Positions 6,435 to 14,654 of a stretch of 22,444 nucleotides of DNA are shown piece by piece. The DNA is from an uncultured Treponema sp. (GTDB taxonomy: Bacteria; Spirochaetota; Spirochaetia; Treponematales; Treponemataceae). Below the pieces are notes generated by a model. That model worked only from the letters and a program-made list of their open reading frames with translations, had not been told where the DNA came from and did no database searches. Positions within the stretch are counted from its first letter, which is position 1. Each line of letters opens with the position of its first letter. The stretch is taken from contig CALDWC010000062.1 in the NCBI GenBank assembly GCA_937923945.1, positions 1 through 22,444 on the forward strand. The letters run 5' to 3'. Made by a program: the position numbers and the translations under genes.

Positions 6435-6848
6435 ATGAATACGATTAATTCAATTATTCTTGAGGGCAGACTGGTACGTGATCCGGTACTTAAAGTTACG
6501 CCGAACGGTACGGAAGTGTGCAATTTTTCTCTGGCGACTAATCGCTACTATATGTCGAACAACGAAAAAGTGAGTGAAACGTCGTTTTTTGATGTTGAAA
6601 CGTGGGCGAACACGGCAAGGATCTGTTCAACGGATGGACGAAAGGGACGCGGGGTTCGCGTTGTCGGCAGGTTAAAACAAGATCGCTGGAAAGGCAGCGA
6701 CGGAAAAAATTACAGCCGCATTAAAGTAGTTGCCGACAATGTCGCTTTTCGTCCGATGTCCAACACAGAAAAAGATCGCTCGAATGTTCTCGCATCTGAC
6801 GTAATGGAAAATGAAGAAGTTGCAGAACCGGCTGCGGTTGCATTTTAA
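6435..6848 (+). CDS. ssb: Single-stranded DNA-binding protein
   Basis: The 137-residue OB-fold protein shows SSB hallmarks: NSIILEGRLVRDP at the N-terminus, CNFSLATNRYY, SFFDVETWANTA and the strand VRVVGRLKQDRW. It coats single-stranded DNA during replication and repair. ATG 6435 is chosen because GTGGAGG lies 5 nt upstream; a GTG at 6423 is part of that Shine-Dalgarno sequence. The C-terminus reads NEEVAEPAAVAF: it keeps a final Phe but lacks the usual acidic DDDIPF-type tip that recruits partner proteins. It is monocistronic-looking, without the rpsF/rpsR partners common elsewhere, and radA follows 91 bp downstream in the same direction. Confidence 0.93.
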   Translation: MNTINSIILEGRLVRDPVLKVTPNGTEVCNFSLATNRYYMSNNEKVSETSFFDVETWANTARICSTDGRKGRGVRVVGRLKQDRWKGSDGKNYSRIKVVADNVAFRPMSNTEKDRSNVLASDVMENEEVAEPAAVAF

Positions 6849-6856
6849 TAAAAATC

Positions 6857-6890
6857 GTTTCTCAAAACTGTTTTTACGGTTTTGAGAAAC
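6857..6890. terminator. 12-bp hairpin between ssb and radA
   Basis: GTTTCTCAAAAC and GTTTTGAGAAAC flank a 10-nt loop, 8 bp after the ssb stop. On the plus strand no T-run follows (TTCGCC), so it may attenuate or stabilise the ssb mRNA rather than end it; a T-rich tail exists only on the minus strand. Confidence 0.45.
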
Positions 6891-6939
6891 TTCGCCTGAA
6901 ACCGGTTGAACATTTTTTGAAAAAATGGAATGATAGCTT

Positions 6940-8319
6940 GTGGCAAAAAAAACGATTGTTTTTCGGTGTTCCGCCTGCGGATATACACAGCCGAAATGGC
7001 TCGGTCGCTGTCCGAACTGCGGCGCTTGGAACACCTTTGAAGAAACCGCCGATGAATCGGCTCCGTTAAAAAGTCCTTTCCGTGTGAGCAACGGCAAAGC
7101 GGAAACCAATGTACCGCTCAACAAAGTGCGCAGTCAAGACGCCGAACGGTTTGAAACGGGACTTTCGGAATTTGACCGCGTTCTCGGCGGCGGTGCAATG
7201 AAACGCTCGGCTATTCTCATCGGCGGAGAACCCGGCATCGGAAAGTCGACGCTCCTTTTGCAAGTTGCCGCTCATTGCGGAAAAAAAGTGCTGTATGTTT
7301 CCGGTGAAGAATCCGCCGGACAAATTAAAGGGCGCGTCGACCGACTGAACTTGAAAGTTGACAACATCGAAGTGCTCTGTACCGGCAATGTAAAAACCAT
7401 CGAAGCCGTTCTCAACAAGCTGAATCCACTCTTTGTGATTATTGATTCCGTACAGACTTTATATCACGAAGATGCAGGGCTTATTCCCGGTACGATTAAT
7501 CAGTTGAAGTATGGGGCATTTGAACTGATCAGCTGGGTAAAAGAACGGGATGCCGTGTTGTTTTTTACCGCGCACGTTACAAAAGAAGGCAGCATTGCAG
7601 GACCGAAAGTTTTGGAGCATTTAGTTGACACGGTGATTTCTTTTGAGCGGAACGACGAAGATTTACGGTTTTTGCGCGCGCACAAAAACCGTTTCGGCTC
7701 GGTTGATGAACTGGGTATTTTTGAAATGTGCGAAACGGGACTTCTTCCCATCGATAACACTGCTTCTCTTTTTTTAACGAGTAAGGCGGCTGCCTTACCG
7801 GTCGGAGCGGCGATTGTCCCCGTTTTTGAAGGCAGCCGCGTCTTTTTGGTTGAAGTGCAGGCATTAACCGTTCCGGCAAAAAGCTCGCTCAGTCGAGTTT
7901 TTTCCGATCGCGTTGAACCAGCCCGCGTCAGCCGTATTGCCGCCGTCCTTGAAAAAAGAATCGGGCTGACCTTTTCCGATCAGGATATCTATATCAATGT
8001 TGCAGGCGGTATCCGCCTGCGCGAAAGTGCGAGTGACTTGGCACTCGCGGTTGCATTGTATTCGGCACGGACGGATTTGCTCCCGAATGAACGGGCGTGC
8101 TATGTCGGTGAAATCAGCCTCGCCGGTGAAATTCGCCCCGTAAAAAAAGCGTCCATGCGCCTCAAAATGGCGGCGACTTTGGGGCTACCGAAAATCTATG
8201 TGCCGGAAAGCCGCGACGCGGAACTTGAGCAAGCCGATAAGGCGGCAATTACGCCGGTGACGGTAACAAATTTAAAAGAAGTAATTGCCAAAGCGTTCGG
8301 CACAAAAACAAGTGATTGA
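6940..8319 (+). CDS. radA: DNA repair protein RadA (Sms)
   Basis: The 459-residue protein is a full-length RadA, a hexameric helicase that aids branch migration in recombination. It has the N-terminal Cys4 zinc finger (Cys10, Cys13, Cys24, Cys27), a RecA-like ATPase with Walker A GGEPGIGKST (95-104; Lys102) and Walker B FVIIDS (165-170), the RadA-specific KNRFG motif (249-253), and a C-terminal Lon-protease-like domain without protease activity (about 290-459, including GEISLAGEIRPV). The start is GTG 6940, fixed by the conserved MAKKTIVFRCSACG; no strong Shine-Dalgarno sequence is seen. Its 3' end lies 23 bp from the convergent dxr stop, with no terminator between. Confidence 0.96.
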   Translation: MAKKTIVFRCSACGYTQPKWLGRCPNCGAWNTFEETADESAPLKSPFRVSNGKAETNVPLNKVRSQDAERFETGLSEFDRVLGGGAMKRSAILIGGEPGIGKSTLLLQVAAHCGKKVLYVSGEESAGQIKGRVDRLNLKVDNIEVLCTGNVKTIEAVLNKLNPLFVIIDSVQTLYHEDAGLIPGTINQLKYGAFELISWVKERDAVLFFTAHVTKEGSIAGPKVLEHLVDTVISFERNDEDLRFLRAHKNRFGSVDELGIFEMCETGLLPIDNTASLFLTSKAAALPVGAAIVPVFEGSRVFLVEVQALTVPAKSSLSRVFSDRVEPARVSRIAAVLEKRIGLTFSDQDIYINVAGGIRLRESASDLALAVALYSARTDLLPNERACYVGEISLAGEIRPVKKASMRLKMAATLGLPKIYVPESRDAELEQADKAAITPVTVTNLKEVIAKAFGTKTSD

Positions 8320-8342
8320 GGGAAATTTATCAACAGAAATGA

Positions 8343-9434
8343 TTAGAGTGACACTGCTAACCGACGGGCTTTTTGATCAACGGCGAAAACCGATTCAAAA
8401 TCAGCCGGTGTTTCGCTCCAATCTTTTTGTAATGCCGTTTCAACGATGCGAGCAATATCCAAAAAGCCAATGCCACCGGTTAAAAACTTTTCCACGGCAA
8501 TTTCATTCGCTGCGTTAAACGCAATCGGGTATGCTGCCCCACGCTCTGCAACTTTAAAACCCAGTTTCAAAAGCGGAAAATCCGTAAAACGGGGCGGTTC
8601 AAAATGCAAAGAAAAGCATTTTGAAAAATCCAACGGCTTGAGATACGGAGACGCAAGCTGCGGAAATTGTAGCGCCTGCAAAATCGGAAAGCGCATATCA
8701 GGCGGTGAAGCTTGTGCGTATATTTCACCGGAAGTTAAGGCAATCATCGAATGAATAATGCTTTCGGGATGCACCGTTACGAGAATATTTTCCGCAGGCA
8801 CATCAAATAACTTTACCGCCTCAATGACTTCCAGCGCTTTATTCGCCAACGTCGCACTATCAATGGAAATTTTGCCTCCCATTTTCCATGTGGGGTGATT
8901 CAACGCATCCGCAATGCTTACGTTTTTCAAATCAACAGCCGGTATTGTGCGGAACGGACCTCCCGAAGCGGTCAAAATAATGGTATCAACGGCTGATTTC
9001 CCGAACGCATTGATTAAACAAAAAACGGCGGAATGCTCGGAATCAACAGGAATAATACGTACGCCGTTTTTTCGTGCGAAGTTTTTCAGTAAACCGCCAG
9101 CCATAACAATGCTTTCTTTATTCGCAAGGGCGAGATCAAGTTTAGCTTCAATACAAAAGATAGAAACACGCAAGCCAATTGCACCGGAAATGCCGTTAAC
9201 CGCAATATCGGCATCGCAGCGATTGATAAAATCGGGCAATTCGGTTTCGAGCGGCTGTTCCGAAGCGATAAAACAAGCGGCTTTCGGAAATTCGCTTTTG
9301 ATGGCTTCCGCCGCTTTTTTATTTTTACCGACCGTAAAACCGACAAGAGAAAACCGATCGGGAAAGGCGCGAATAATGTCAAGTGTATTTTTTCCGATCG
9401 AGCCGCTTGCTCCCAAAACTAAAACTTTTTTCAT
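8343..9434 (-). CDS. dxr: 1-deoxy-D-xylulose 5-phosphate reductoisomerase
   Basis: This 363-residue enzyme makes 2-C-methyl-D-erythritol 4-phosphate from DXP with NADPH, the committed step of the MEP isoprenoid pathway. It has the NADPH-binding GASGSIG (8-14), LANKES (103-108), the metal ligands in VDSEHSA (Asp131, Glu133) and NKALE (Glu202), TASGGPF (155-161), and the flexible substrate loop NHPTWKMGGKISIDSATLAN (179-198). It is slightly shorter than E. coli Dxr (398) because of a trimmed C-terminal region. It follows cdsA by 18 bp on the same strand and should be co-transcribed, the usual cdsA-dxr order. The upstream sequence lacks a clear Shine-Dalgarno, which fits translation by coupling. 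Confidence 0.96.
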   Translation of the reverse strand: MKKVLVLGASGSIGKNTLDIIRAFPDRFSLVGFTVGKNKKAAEAIKSEFPKAACFIASEQPLETELPDFINRCDADIAVNGISGAIGLRVSIFCIEAKLDLALANKESIVMAGGLLKNFARKNGVRIIPVDSEHSAVFCLINAFGKSAVDTIILTASGGPFRTIPAVDLKNVSIADALNHPTWKMGGKISIDSATLANKALEVIEAVKLFDVPAENILVTVHPESIIHSMIALTSGEIYAQASPPDMRFPILQALQFPQLASPYLKPLDFSKCFSLHFEPPRFTDFPLLKLGFKVAERGAAYPIAFNAANEIAVEKFLTGGIGFLDIARIVETALQKDWSETPADFESVFAVDQKARRLAVSL

Positions 9435-9452
9435 AAAATGAACCGTACTCGT

Positions 9453-10301
9453 TTACAAGAGCATTTTACACAAAAAAAAGTACACGGGAGCGGTAAACAA
9501 CATTGAATCCATGCTGTCCAAAATACCGCCTCGTCCCATAATGATTTTACCGGAATCCTTTACTCCGATAGCGCGTTTTAAGATTGATTCAAATAAATCG
9601 CCAATCACCGCGGCGATGTGGCTCGTACTGATGATTAAAATAGTAATCCACACCGATGATTTAAAAGGCGGAATAACATAATAGGCAAACGCGGAACATA
9701 AACCGATTGAAACTAAAACTCCGAAAAATCCTGCAAGACTTTTTTGGGGACTTGCTTTAAAGATACCGCGGTTACCGTTTCCGAACAGCATTCCGAAAAG
9801 CCACGCGAGAGAATCGCAGGCAAATACGATGATAAAAAAAAGCGCCGTTGAAAGCCGCGGAAATGAAAGATGTGTGAGTAAAAAAAGAAAATCACCCAAA
9901 CATATCGGATAGATAAAAATAAAAAAACCGGTTATAATCCGTTCTAAACTTTTTTCAAAACCTTGTGTTTGAGAAACGGCAATTTCGGTTATACTTAAAC
10001 AAAACATCGGCACAATAAATCCCTGCAAAAATACAATCGGAGAAATTTTATTGTAACTGAAAAAATAGAGCGATATAAAATTCATCAGTGCAATAGCGAT
10101 AAAAAAACCGAGTGGATACACGGAATAGCGTTTCGTGAGCAGTGAATGAATTTCTTGTGTTGCAATTAAAATTGTAACAATACATACAATAAACAGTGCT
10201 AAAAAATTAAAATGGTGCAAGTAAATCGACAGCACTAAAAAAAACGGCACACCAATTATGAATAATAAAAGTCGTTGAATTAAGTTTTTGGTGACTTTCA
10301 T
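9453..10301 (-). CDS. cdsA: Phosphatidate cytidylyltransferase (CDP-diglyceride synthase)
   Basis: The 282-residue polytopic membrane protein activates phosphatidic acid with CTP to CDP-diacylglycerol, the branch point for membrane phospholipids. Seven or eight hydrophobic segments are visible, and the conserved C-terminal signature is ESILKRAIGVKDSGKIIMGR followed by GGILDSMDS (ending near 266). The KD and final D.MD aspartates are present, but the usual P-G-H-G-G...DR appears here as M-G-R-G-G...DS (Arg257, Ser263). AAGGA lies 6 nt upstream of ATG 10301. A promoter with an embedded palindrome (10330-10358) sits just upstream, and the hairpin element at 10368 lies beyond it, separating cdsA from the uppS/frr genes that often precede it. 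Confidence 0.92.
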   Translation of the reverse strand: MKVTKNLIQRLLLFIIGVPFFLVLSIYLHHFNFLALFIVCIVTILIATQEIHSLLTKRYSVYPLGFFIAIALMNFISLYFFSYNKISPIVFLQGFIVPMFCLSITEIAVSQTQGFEKSLERIITGFFIFIYPICLGDFLFLLTHLSFPRLSTALFFIIVFACDSLAWLFGMLFGNGNRGIFKASPQKSLAGFFGVLVSIGLCSAFAYYVIPPFKSSVWITILIISTSHIAAVIGDLFESILKRAIGVKDSGKIIMGRGGILDSMDSMLFTAPVYFFLCKMLL

Positions 10302-10329
10302 AAAAATCCTTAAAAATAAACTTTAGAGA

Positions 10330-10358
10330 ACTATACCATACTATGGTAAAAAGTTCAA
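10330..10358 (-). promoter_or_regulatory. Promoter of cdsA-dxr with a palindrome in the spacer
   Basis: On the minus strand TTGAAC (10353-10358) and TATAGT (10330-10335) are exactly 17 bp apart. The spacer holds TACCATA-C-TATGGTA (10334-10348), a perfect 15-bp palindrome overlapping the -10 box, placed like a repressor operator. Confidence 0.65.
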
Positions 10359-10367
10359 TACTGATAT

Positions 10368-10528
10368 TTAAGGAGGCACTGATTAATTCAATCGAGAATT
10401 AATCAGTGCCCACCTTTAAAATTTATTGTTTCGCAAATGTTCAGAATCTACCTTATTATACTGAACATTGAGAAACAATTAGGAAACGCTGTTAAACGGC
10501 GTCAAGCCTTTAATCAGCGTTTCCTTAA
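10368..10528. repeat. Full copy (B) of a 161-bp three-hairpin repeat element
   Basis: The termini are inverted repeats, TTAAGGAGGCACTGATTAA on the left and TTAAGGAAACGCTGATTAA on the right (read inward). Inside are three stem-loops: a perfect 15-bp stem with 6-nt loop (10375-10410); a stem of 19-20 bp with one irregularity (arms 10425-10444 and 10461-10479); and a perfect 10-bp stem (arms 10482-10491 and 10515-10524). There is no open frame. It looks like a non-autonomous MITE-like or BIME-like element. Other copies are at 3171-3253, 3444-3467, 20866-20945 and 22242-22393. Confidence 0.85.
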
Positions 10529-10542
10529 GCAACGACTCGTTT

Positions 10543-13263
10543 TTACAAACTCAAATTCAATAAAAAATTAAACGAACCGATTTTCGCTTTTTTTACCAGC
10601 GGGTGCGCATACGAAAATCCGATATCCGCTGCGCCGCTGACGGTAAAGCTTAAACCGGTAAATACCGATTGCAAAAATTCAGTTTGTTTTGAAAAAGCCG
10701 CATTGACAACCGCTTTGTAGCCAACGTCAATATTGAAACGGTTATAACAAATCGGGAGCCAAACGCTGCCTTTTTGGATTTCAACGCTGAAAATGCGCAG
10801 TTCCGCAGTTCCGCCGAAGGCACCGTTTAAGGCGCCGTTTTCTTTTTCGGTATAGTATGCGGCGTGTTCTTTCATAGCCGGAAGGTAGGACGCAGCAAGC
10901 CCTGCCGGTGAATGTTCAAACCGATACATTCCGGTAACCGGATTGAGCTTTGCATGGTAAGAAATGCTTCCGGCGAGCTGCACGGTCAAAGGCACAACCG
11001 GCGTTTTCAACGTCAATGAATCCTGCACTTGCATGGCGGTGATTTTTCCGGACACGTTGTACCCGACCGTCCCTTGCAAGTCATTGCCGACACCGAAAGT
11101 ATATTTCGCAAAAAACTTTTTACCGAGCCGTTCGCGTCCGATAAAGTGTGAAACAAAAATTGCTTGACTTCCGGTAATAACCGTGTCGGTGTAGGCTTGC
11201 TTGTATATATTTTTTTGCGTTAAATCAATCGGTGCAAACCACGATGTGCCGAACTCCGTTACAAAGTCGATTACGGTATTTTGAACGGCGACTGCATTAC
11301 CGTTTTTTAAACCGAAGCCCGTTTGGCGGATTCCTTTGTTTGCGGTAATTACTTTTGTCATGTCGCGCACGGCAAGGCTGACCGTGTTGCCGTTTGTCTT
11401 AAGGCTACCGGTAAAATCAAGCTGTGCAAAAGTCGGAACCGGCATCACCGCCGCCGTAAAATTATACGACAAGCGTCCAATAACATCTTGCGAGGAAAAC
11501 GAAAGACCGTAGCTCGTGTTTTTCGCATCGGTTCCGACGTCCAAATACGGTAGCACCGACGGTTTCCACATATTCATAATCGGATTGTAGCGCTTTGTTT
11601 CAAAGGCTGTTTCGGGATTTCGGGTTCCTTCAACGGAAAGCATTTCCGATGCATAAACACCGTTCGCAAGTTCCGATTCATCGATCGTGCAAAGCACATC
11701 ATAGGTGTCATGTCTCGCAATCGTGATAAATTTTTTTGCTTCAGGATTTTCGGTTTTTTCAACGGCAACGGGACAATCAGTTCCGCCCGAAATATCTTTG
11801 TCCAACATGCGAAGCGTTTTCGTTTCAACGTTGACATACGCCATTCGCACAAGACTTTCGTCCAAAATATAGGAAAATGTAAACGCACCGTTTTCCGAAT
11901 GCACGTTCGTTAAATCCGAAATCCCTTTTGCGGCAAAAGGCAGTTTGAGTTTTTCGAGTGTGCCGCCAGCCGACACAAATACAATATCGCGGTTTACGCC
12001 GTTACCTGCAATACACGCGTACACGCCGTCGGAAAGCGCAATCGCGTTATATATGTTGGTATACGCAGTTTCAGGTGTGCAAGTCAAAATCACTTTTTCC
12101 GCTTTGGTTTCCCTGTCTATTAAAACGAGTTCGGCATGTTGGCTCGTGCTTTTCACGGCAATGAGCGATTGATTATCGGGGGTAAAGCTCGCATACCGCA
12201 GTGAAGTATACTTTTCTTTTAAGAATTTTTTTTGCACCGTATCGTAAATGACAATTTCGGAAACGGTGCCGCCTTTTCGATACTGAAATAACGATACGGT
12301 CAATAAAGTACCGTCTGCGGAAAACGAAAGATGATAAACGCTCCCGTTGAGCGAAAAAAGTTTTTGCTTTTTTTCGGTATGTGCGTCATACAAAAAAACG
12401 GCTTTTTCATTTTGATCAAAGACGGCGATTTTATTTTTCCAACTTGCCGCTGTACCGTATAGCGATTTTGTGCGCCGCTCTAAAAAATACTGCGGTTCGC
12501 TGATTTGTTCCGGCACGGGAACCGTATCTAAAAAGGACGAAAAAAGATCAGCAATATTTTTTCCAAATGCCAATTTAAAATTGCGCGTTGTAAACCACTT
12601 CGGGTGCATTTTGAGAAATTCGGCATATTTTTCCGCACCGTACACTTCGGCTAAAAACTGCGAAAAAGCTCCGCCGTAAATATAGCCGAGTGTTGCCGTC
12701 GGATACGTGTCTCGCATCTCAATATCATTCCATCGAATCGGTTCGCCGTCAATTTTGCGCTGTTTGATAATTTGTAAAACACGCGGATCGTTCAAGCGTC
12801 CTTCACCGTTGATGCTCTCGGAAAGAACTGCCATTCCTTCCCGCATTGCCAGCGGAAAGGTTAAACTGAAAAGTCCGCGCATCGTTACCGCATGGGTAAA
12901 TTCATGCTTAAATACGGTCAGTAAATTGTCTGTATTGTTTGCAATAATACCGTCGGTCGGCAAAGTATCGTACAGCACAATGTGTGCATACGGACTTCCC
13001 GTGTAGTAGCCGTTTATATTTTCTTCATGCGGTTTGAGAAAAACCGGCATTTTTGCTTTTTCCGGTTTAACACTGAAATAAGCACACACGTCATCGGCAA
13101 TGTCATCCGCATGATGCGCTAAAAGTTGAGCCGCCTGCTCAGAAAACTCCGTGTCATACACAATCACAAAATACCGTGTATCAATCGTACGGAATTCCGC
13201 GAATGCAGACGACACCGCAATAAAAAAAACTGTCAATGCAAAAAAACGTTTTATGTACTTCAT
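10543..13263 (-). CDS. Secreted HExxH metallopeptidase-like protein with beta-propeller and C-terminal barrel-like region
   Basis: This 906-residue protein begins with a signal peptide (cleavage probably AFA|E, 22/23). Residues about 30-260 resemble a gluzincin peptidase of the MA type: HEFTH at 120-124 supplies two zinc-ligand histidines and the catalytic Glu121, and REGMA supplies a third ligand, Glu142. Residues about 265-570 contain repeated strands of the kind seen in WD40/TolB-like propellers (HLSFSADGTLLTVS; ASFTPDNQSLIAV). The last 300 residues are amphipathic beta strands ending in FNFLLNLSL, suggesting an outer-membrane barrel or surface. GAGGAG lies 9 nt before ATG 13263. The gene has its own promoter and is divergent from a lipoprotein gene. 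Peptidase activity and the barrel are inferences. Confidence 0.75.
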   Translation of the reverse strand: MKYIKRFFALTVFFIAVSSAFAEFRTIDTRYFVIVYDTEFSEQAAQLLAHHADDIADDVCAYFSVKPEKAKMPVFLKPHEENINGYYTGSPYAHIVLYDTLPTDGIIANNTDNLLTVFKHEFTHAVTMRGLFSLTFPLAMREGMAVLSESINGEGRLNDPRVLQIIKQRKIDGEPIRWNDIEMRDTYPTATLGYIYGGAFSQFLAEVYGAEKYAEFLKMHPKWFTTRNFKLAFGKNIADLFSSFLDTVPVPEQISEPQYFLERRTKSLYGTAASWKNKIAVFDQNEKAVFLYDAHTEKKQKLFSLNGSVYHLSFSADGTLLTVSLFQYRKGGTVSEIVIYDTVQKKFLKEKYTSLRYASFTPDNQSLIAVKSTSQHAELVLIDRETKAEKVILTCTPETAYTNIYNAIALSDGVYACIAGNGVNRDIVFVSAGGTLEKLKLPFAAKGISDLTNVHSENGAFTFSYILDESLVRMAYVNVETKTLRMLDKDISGGTDCPVAVEKTENPEAKKFITIARHDTYDVLCTIDESELANGVYASEMLSVEGTRNPETAFETKRYNPIMNMWKPSVLPYLDVGTDAKNTSYGLSFSSQDVIGRLSYNFTAAVMPVPTFAQLDFTGSLKTNGNTVSLAVRDMTKVITANKGIRQTGFGLKNGNAVAVQNTVIDFVTEFGTSWFAPIDLTQKNIYKQAYTDTVITGSQAIFVSHFIGRERLGKKFFAKYTFGVGNDLQGTVGYNVSGKITAMQVQDSLTLKTPVVPLTVQLAGSISYHAKLNPVTGMYRFEHSPAGLAASYLPAMKEHAAYYTEKENGALNGAFGGTAELRIFSVEIQKGSVWLPICYNRFNIDVGYKAVVNAAFSKQTEFLQSVFTGLSFTVSGAADIGFSYAHPLVKKAKIGSFNFLLNLSL

Positions 13264-13291
13264 TAAAAATACTCCTCAACAGTTGTTTTTA

Positions 13292-13319
13292 ATTATAGAT
13301 AAAAAAAACATTTTTTCAA
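13292..13319 (-). promoter_or_regulatory. Promoter of the 906-aa metallopeptidase-like gene
   Basis: On the minus strand TTGAAA (13314-13319) and a perfect TATAAT (13292-13297) are 16 bp apart, giving a leader of about 22 nt before ATG 13263. Confidence 0.7.
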
Positions 13320-13431
13320 TTGAAATCACAGTTATCAACCGAATGCAAAAAATTTATGCGTCCTATAACACAATGATATATGGAATTTTTTTTACTTTTA
13401 TAAAATGCGCATATCCATGTAACTACCGCCC

Positions 13432-13460
13432 TTGACTTTTTTTTAAAGGTATAGAATGAT
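13432..13460 (+). promoter_or_regulatory. Promoter of the lipoprotein gene
   Basis: TTGACT (13432-13437) is followed after 17 bp by AATGAT (13455-13460). The -10 match is only fair; TAGAAT at 13452-13457 is closer to consensus but 14 bp away. Confidence 0.5.
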
Positions 13461-13481
13461 ATTTGTTGAAGGAGACAGATT

Positions 13482-14564
13482 ATGAAAAATAGTATCTTTT
13501 TTGTTTTATTACTAGCCATTCTCGCGGTTATCGGATGTGCCGGCGGGGGCAAAGCAAAAAAAACAAATCTCGCTGCGTCGGATGATATTGAAATTGTTCC
13601 GACTATGCAAGATGAAATTAAAGCGGACAGCTGCTGGGTTCCCACGTTTCAGCTGATATGGAATGATCTAAAAAACGACATTGCAAAAAAAGATATCGTT
13701 TTTACACCGCAAGAAAAAATCGCGGAAAACTTAAATAAAGAATCGTTTACCGAATCAATGCTCAGTAGCGACTACTATTATAAAACATACGGGGCGAAAA
13801 CGCTGTCGCTCAAAAAGAAAATTGAAGATGCAATTTGGAAAAAGTTTGAACAAAAAAGCGATATTCTCAATGATTTCAGTTGGAGCCCCGACGAAGCAAA
13901 CGACGGAAGCGAACTTTTTTTGTACAGCATGCTCTATCGAAAGATGGAATTTTTGAAAAAGTTTGATGTAATGAAAAAAGGAAACTTTAAAACACAAAAC
14001 AATATTGCCTACTTCGGCATTAACGAAAGCACCAATGAATCCGTTCGTGAACAGGTCGAAGTTCTTTTTTATAACGGCGCGGACGACTTTGCAATCGCAA
14101 TCAACACAAAATCGGGTGATCAGGTTATCTTGTATAAAAATCCGACCGGCAAAAACTTTGAAGAAATCTATAAAAATATACTGATTAACTCAGAAAAGTT
14201 TGAGGGGTTTAAAAACTTATCCGAACAGGATGAGCTTAAAGTTCCGATGTTGGATATTAATAAAAAACACGAATACACCGAAATTCAAAACAAAGTTTTT
14301 GAAACCGCCAATCCAAAGTTCCCGATGGCAAAAATTGAAAAGGCACTTCAAACGGTTCAGCTTACCGTCAACGAAAACGGCGCCACGGTAAAAAGCGAAG
14401 CCGGCATGGGCGTAAAATGCATGATGGCACCGATTGAAGAAGAAAAACGTTGCTTTTATGTGGACGACACGTTTGCACTGTTCTTACGGGAAAAGAATCG
14501 CAAGCTTCCGTACTTTGCAGCTCGCATCGATGATATCAGCAAGTTCCAAAACGCTAAAAAATAA
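13482..14564 (+). CDS. Predicted lipoprotein of unknown function
   Basis: The 360-residue protein starts with a lipoprotein signal: a hydrophobic stretch (IFFVLLLAILAV, 5-16) and a spirochaete-style lipobox ending VIGC, with Cys19 as the acylated residue. The mature part is Lys- and Glu-rich with mixed helix and strand and few cysteines; it has no recognised catalytic motif. GAAGGAG lies 7-8 nt before ATG 13482. It is divergent from the metallopeptidase-like gene across 218 bp and ends at a strong bidirectional terminator. A surface or periplasmic anchor role is inferred from the lipobox only. Confidence 0.8.
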   Translation: MKNSIFFVLLLAILAVIGCAGGGKAKKTNLAASDDIEIVPTMQDEIKADSCWVPTFQLIWNDLKNDIAKKDIVFTPQEKIAENLNKESFTESMLSSDYYYKTYGAKTLSLKKKIEDAIWKKFEQKSDILNDFSWSPDEANDGSELFLYSMLYRKMEFLKKFDVMKKGNFKTQNNIAYFGINESTNESVREQVEVLFYNGADDFAIAINTKSGDQVILYKNPTGKNFEEIYKNILINSEKFEGFKNLSEQDELKVPMLDINKKHEYTEIQNKVFETANPKFPMAKIEKALQTVQLTVNENGATVKSEAGMGVKCMMAPIEEEKRCFYVDDTFALFLREKNRKLPYFAARIDDISKFQNAKK

Positions 14565-14584
14565 TGCAATCGTAAGCAACAAAA

Positions 14585-14631
14585 GACCGGATAATCATGC
14601 GGCGATTACGGCACGTTATCCGGTCGTTATT
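14585..14631. terminator. Bidirectional terminator between lipoprotein and hydrolase
   Basis: GACCGGATAA (14585-14594) and TTATCCGGTC (14616-14625) form a perfect 10-bp stem with a 21-nt loop. GTTATTTTTC follows on the plus strand and TCTTTTG on the minus strand. It lies between two convergent genes. Confidence 0.65.
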
Positions 14632-14654
14632 TTTCAACTTGCGGCAAACTCCGT

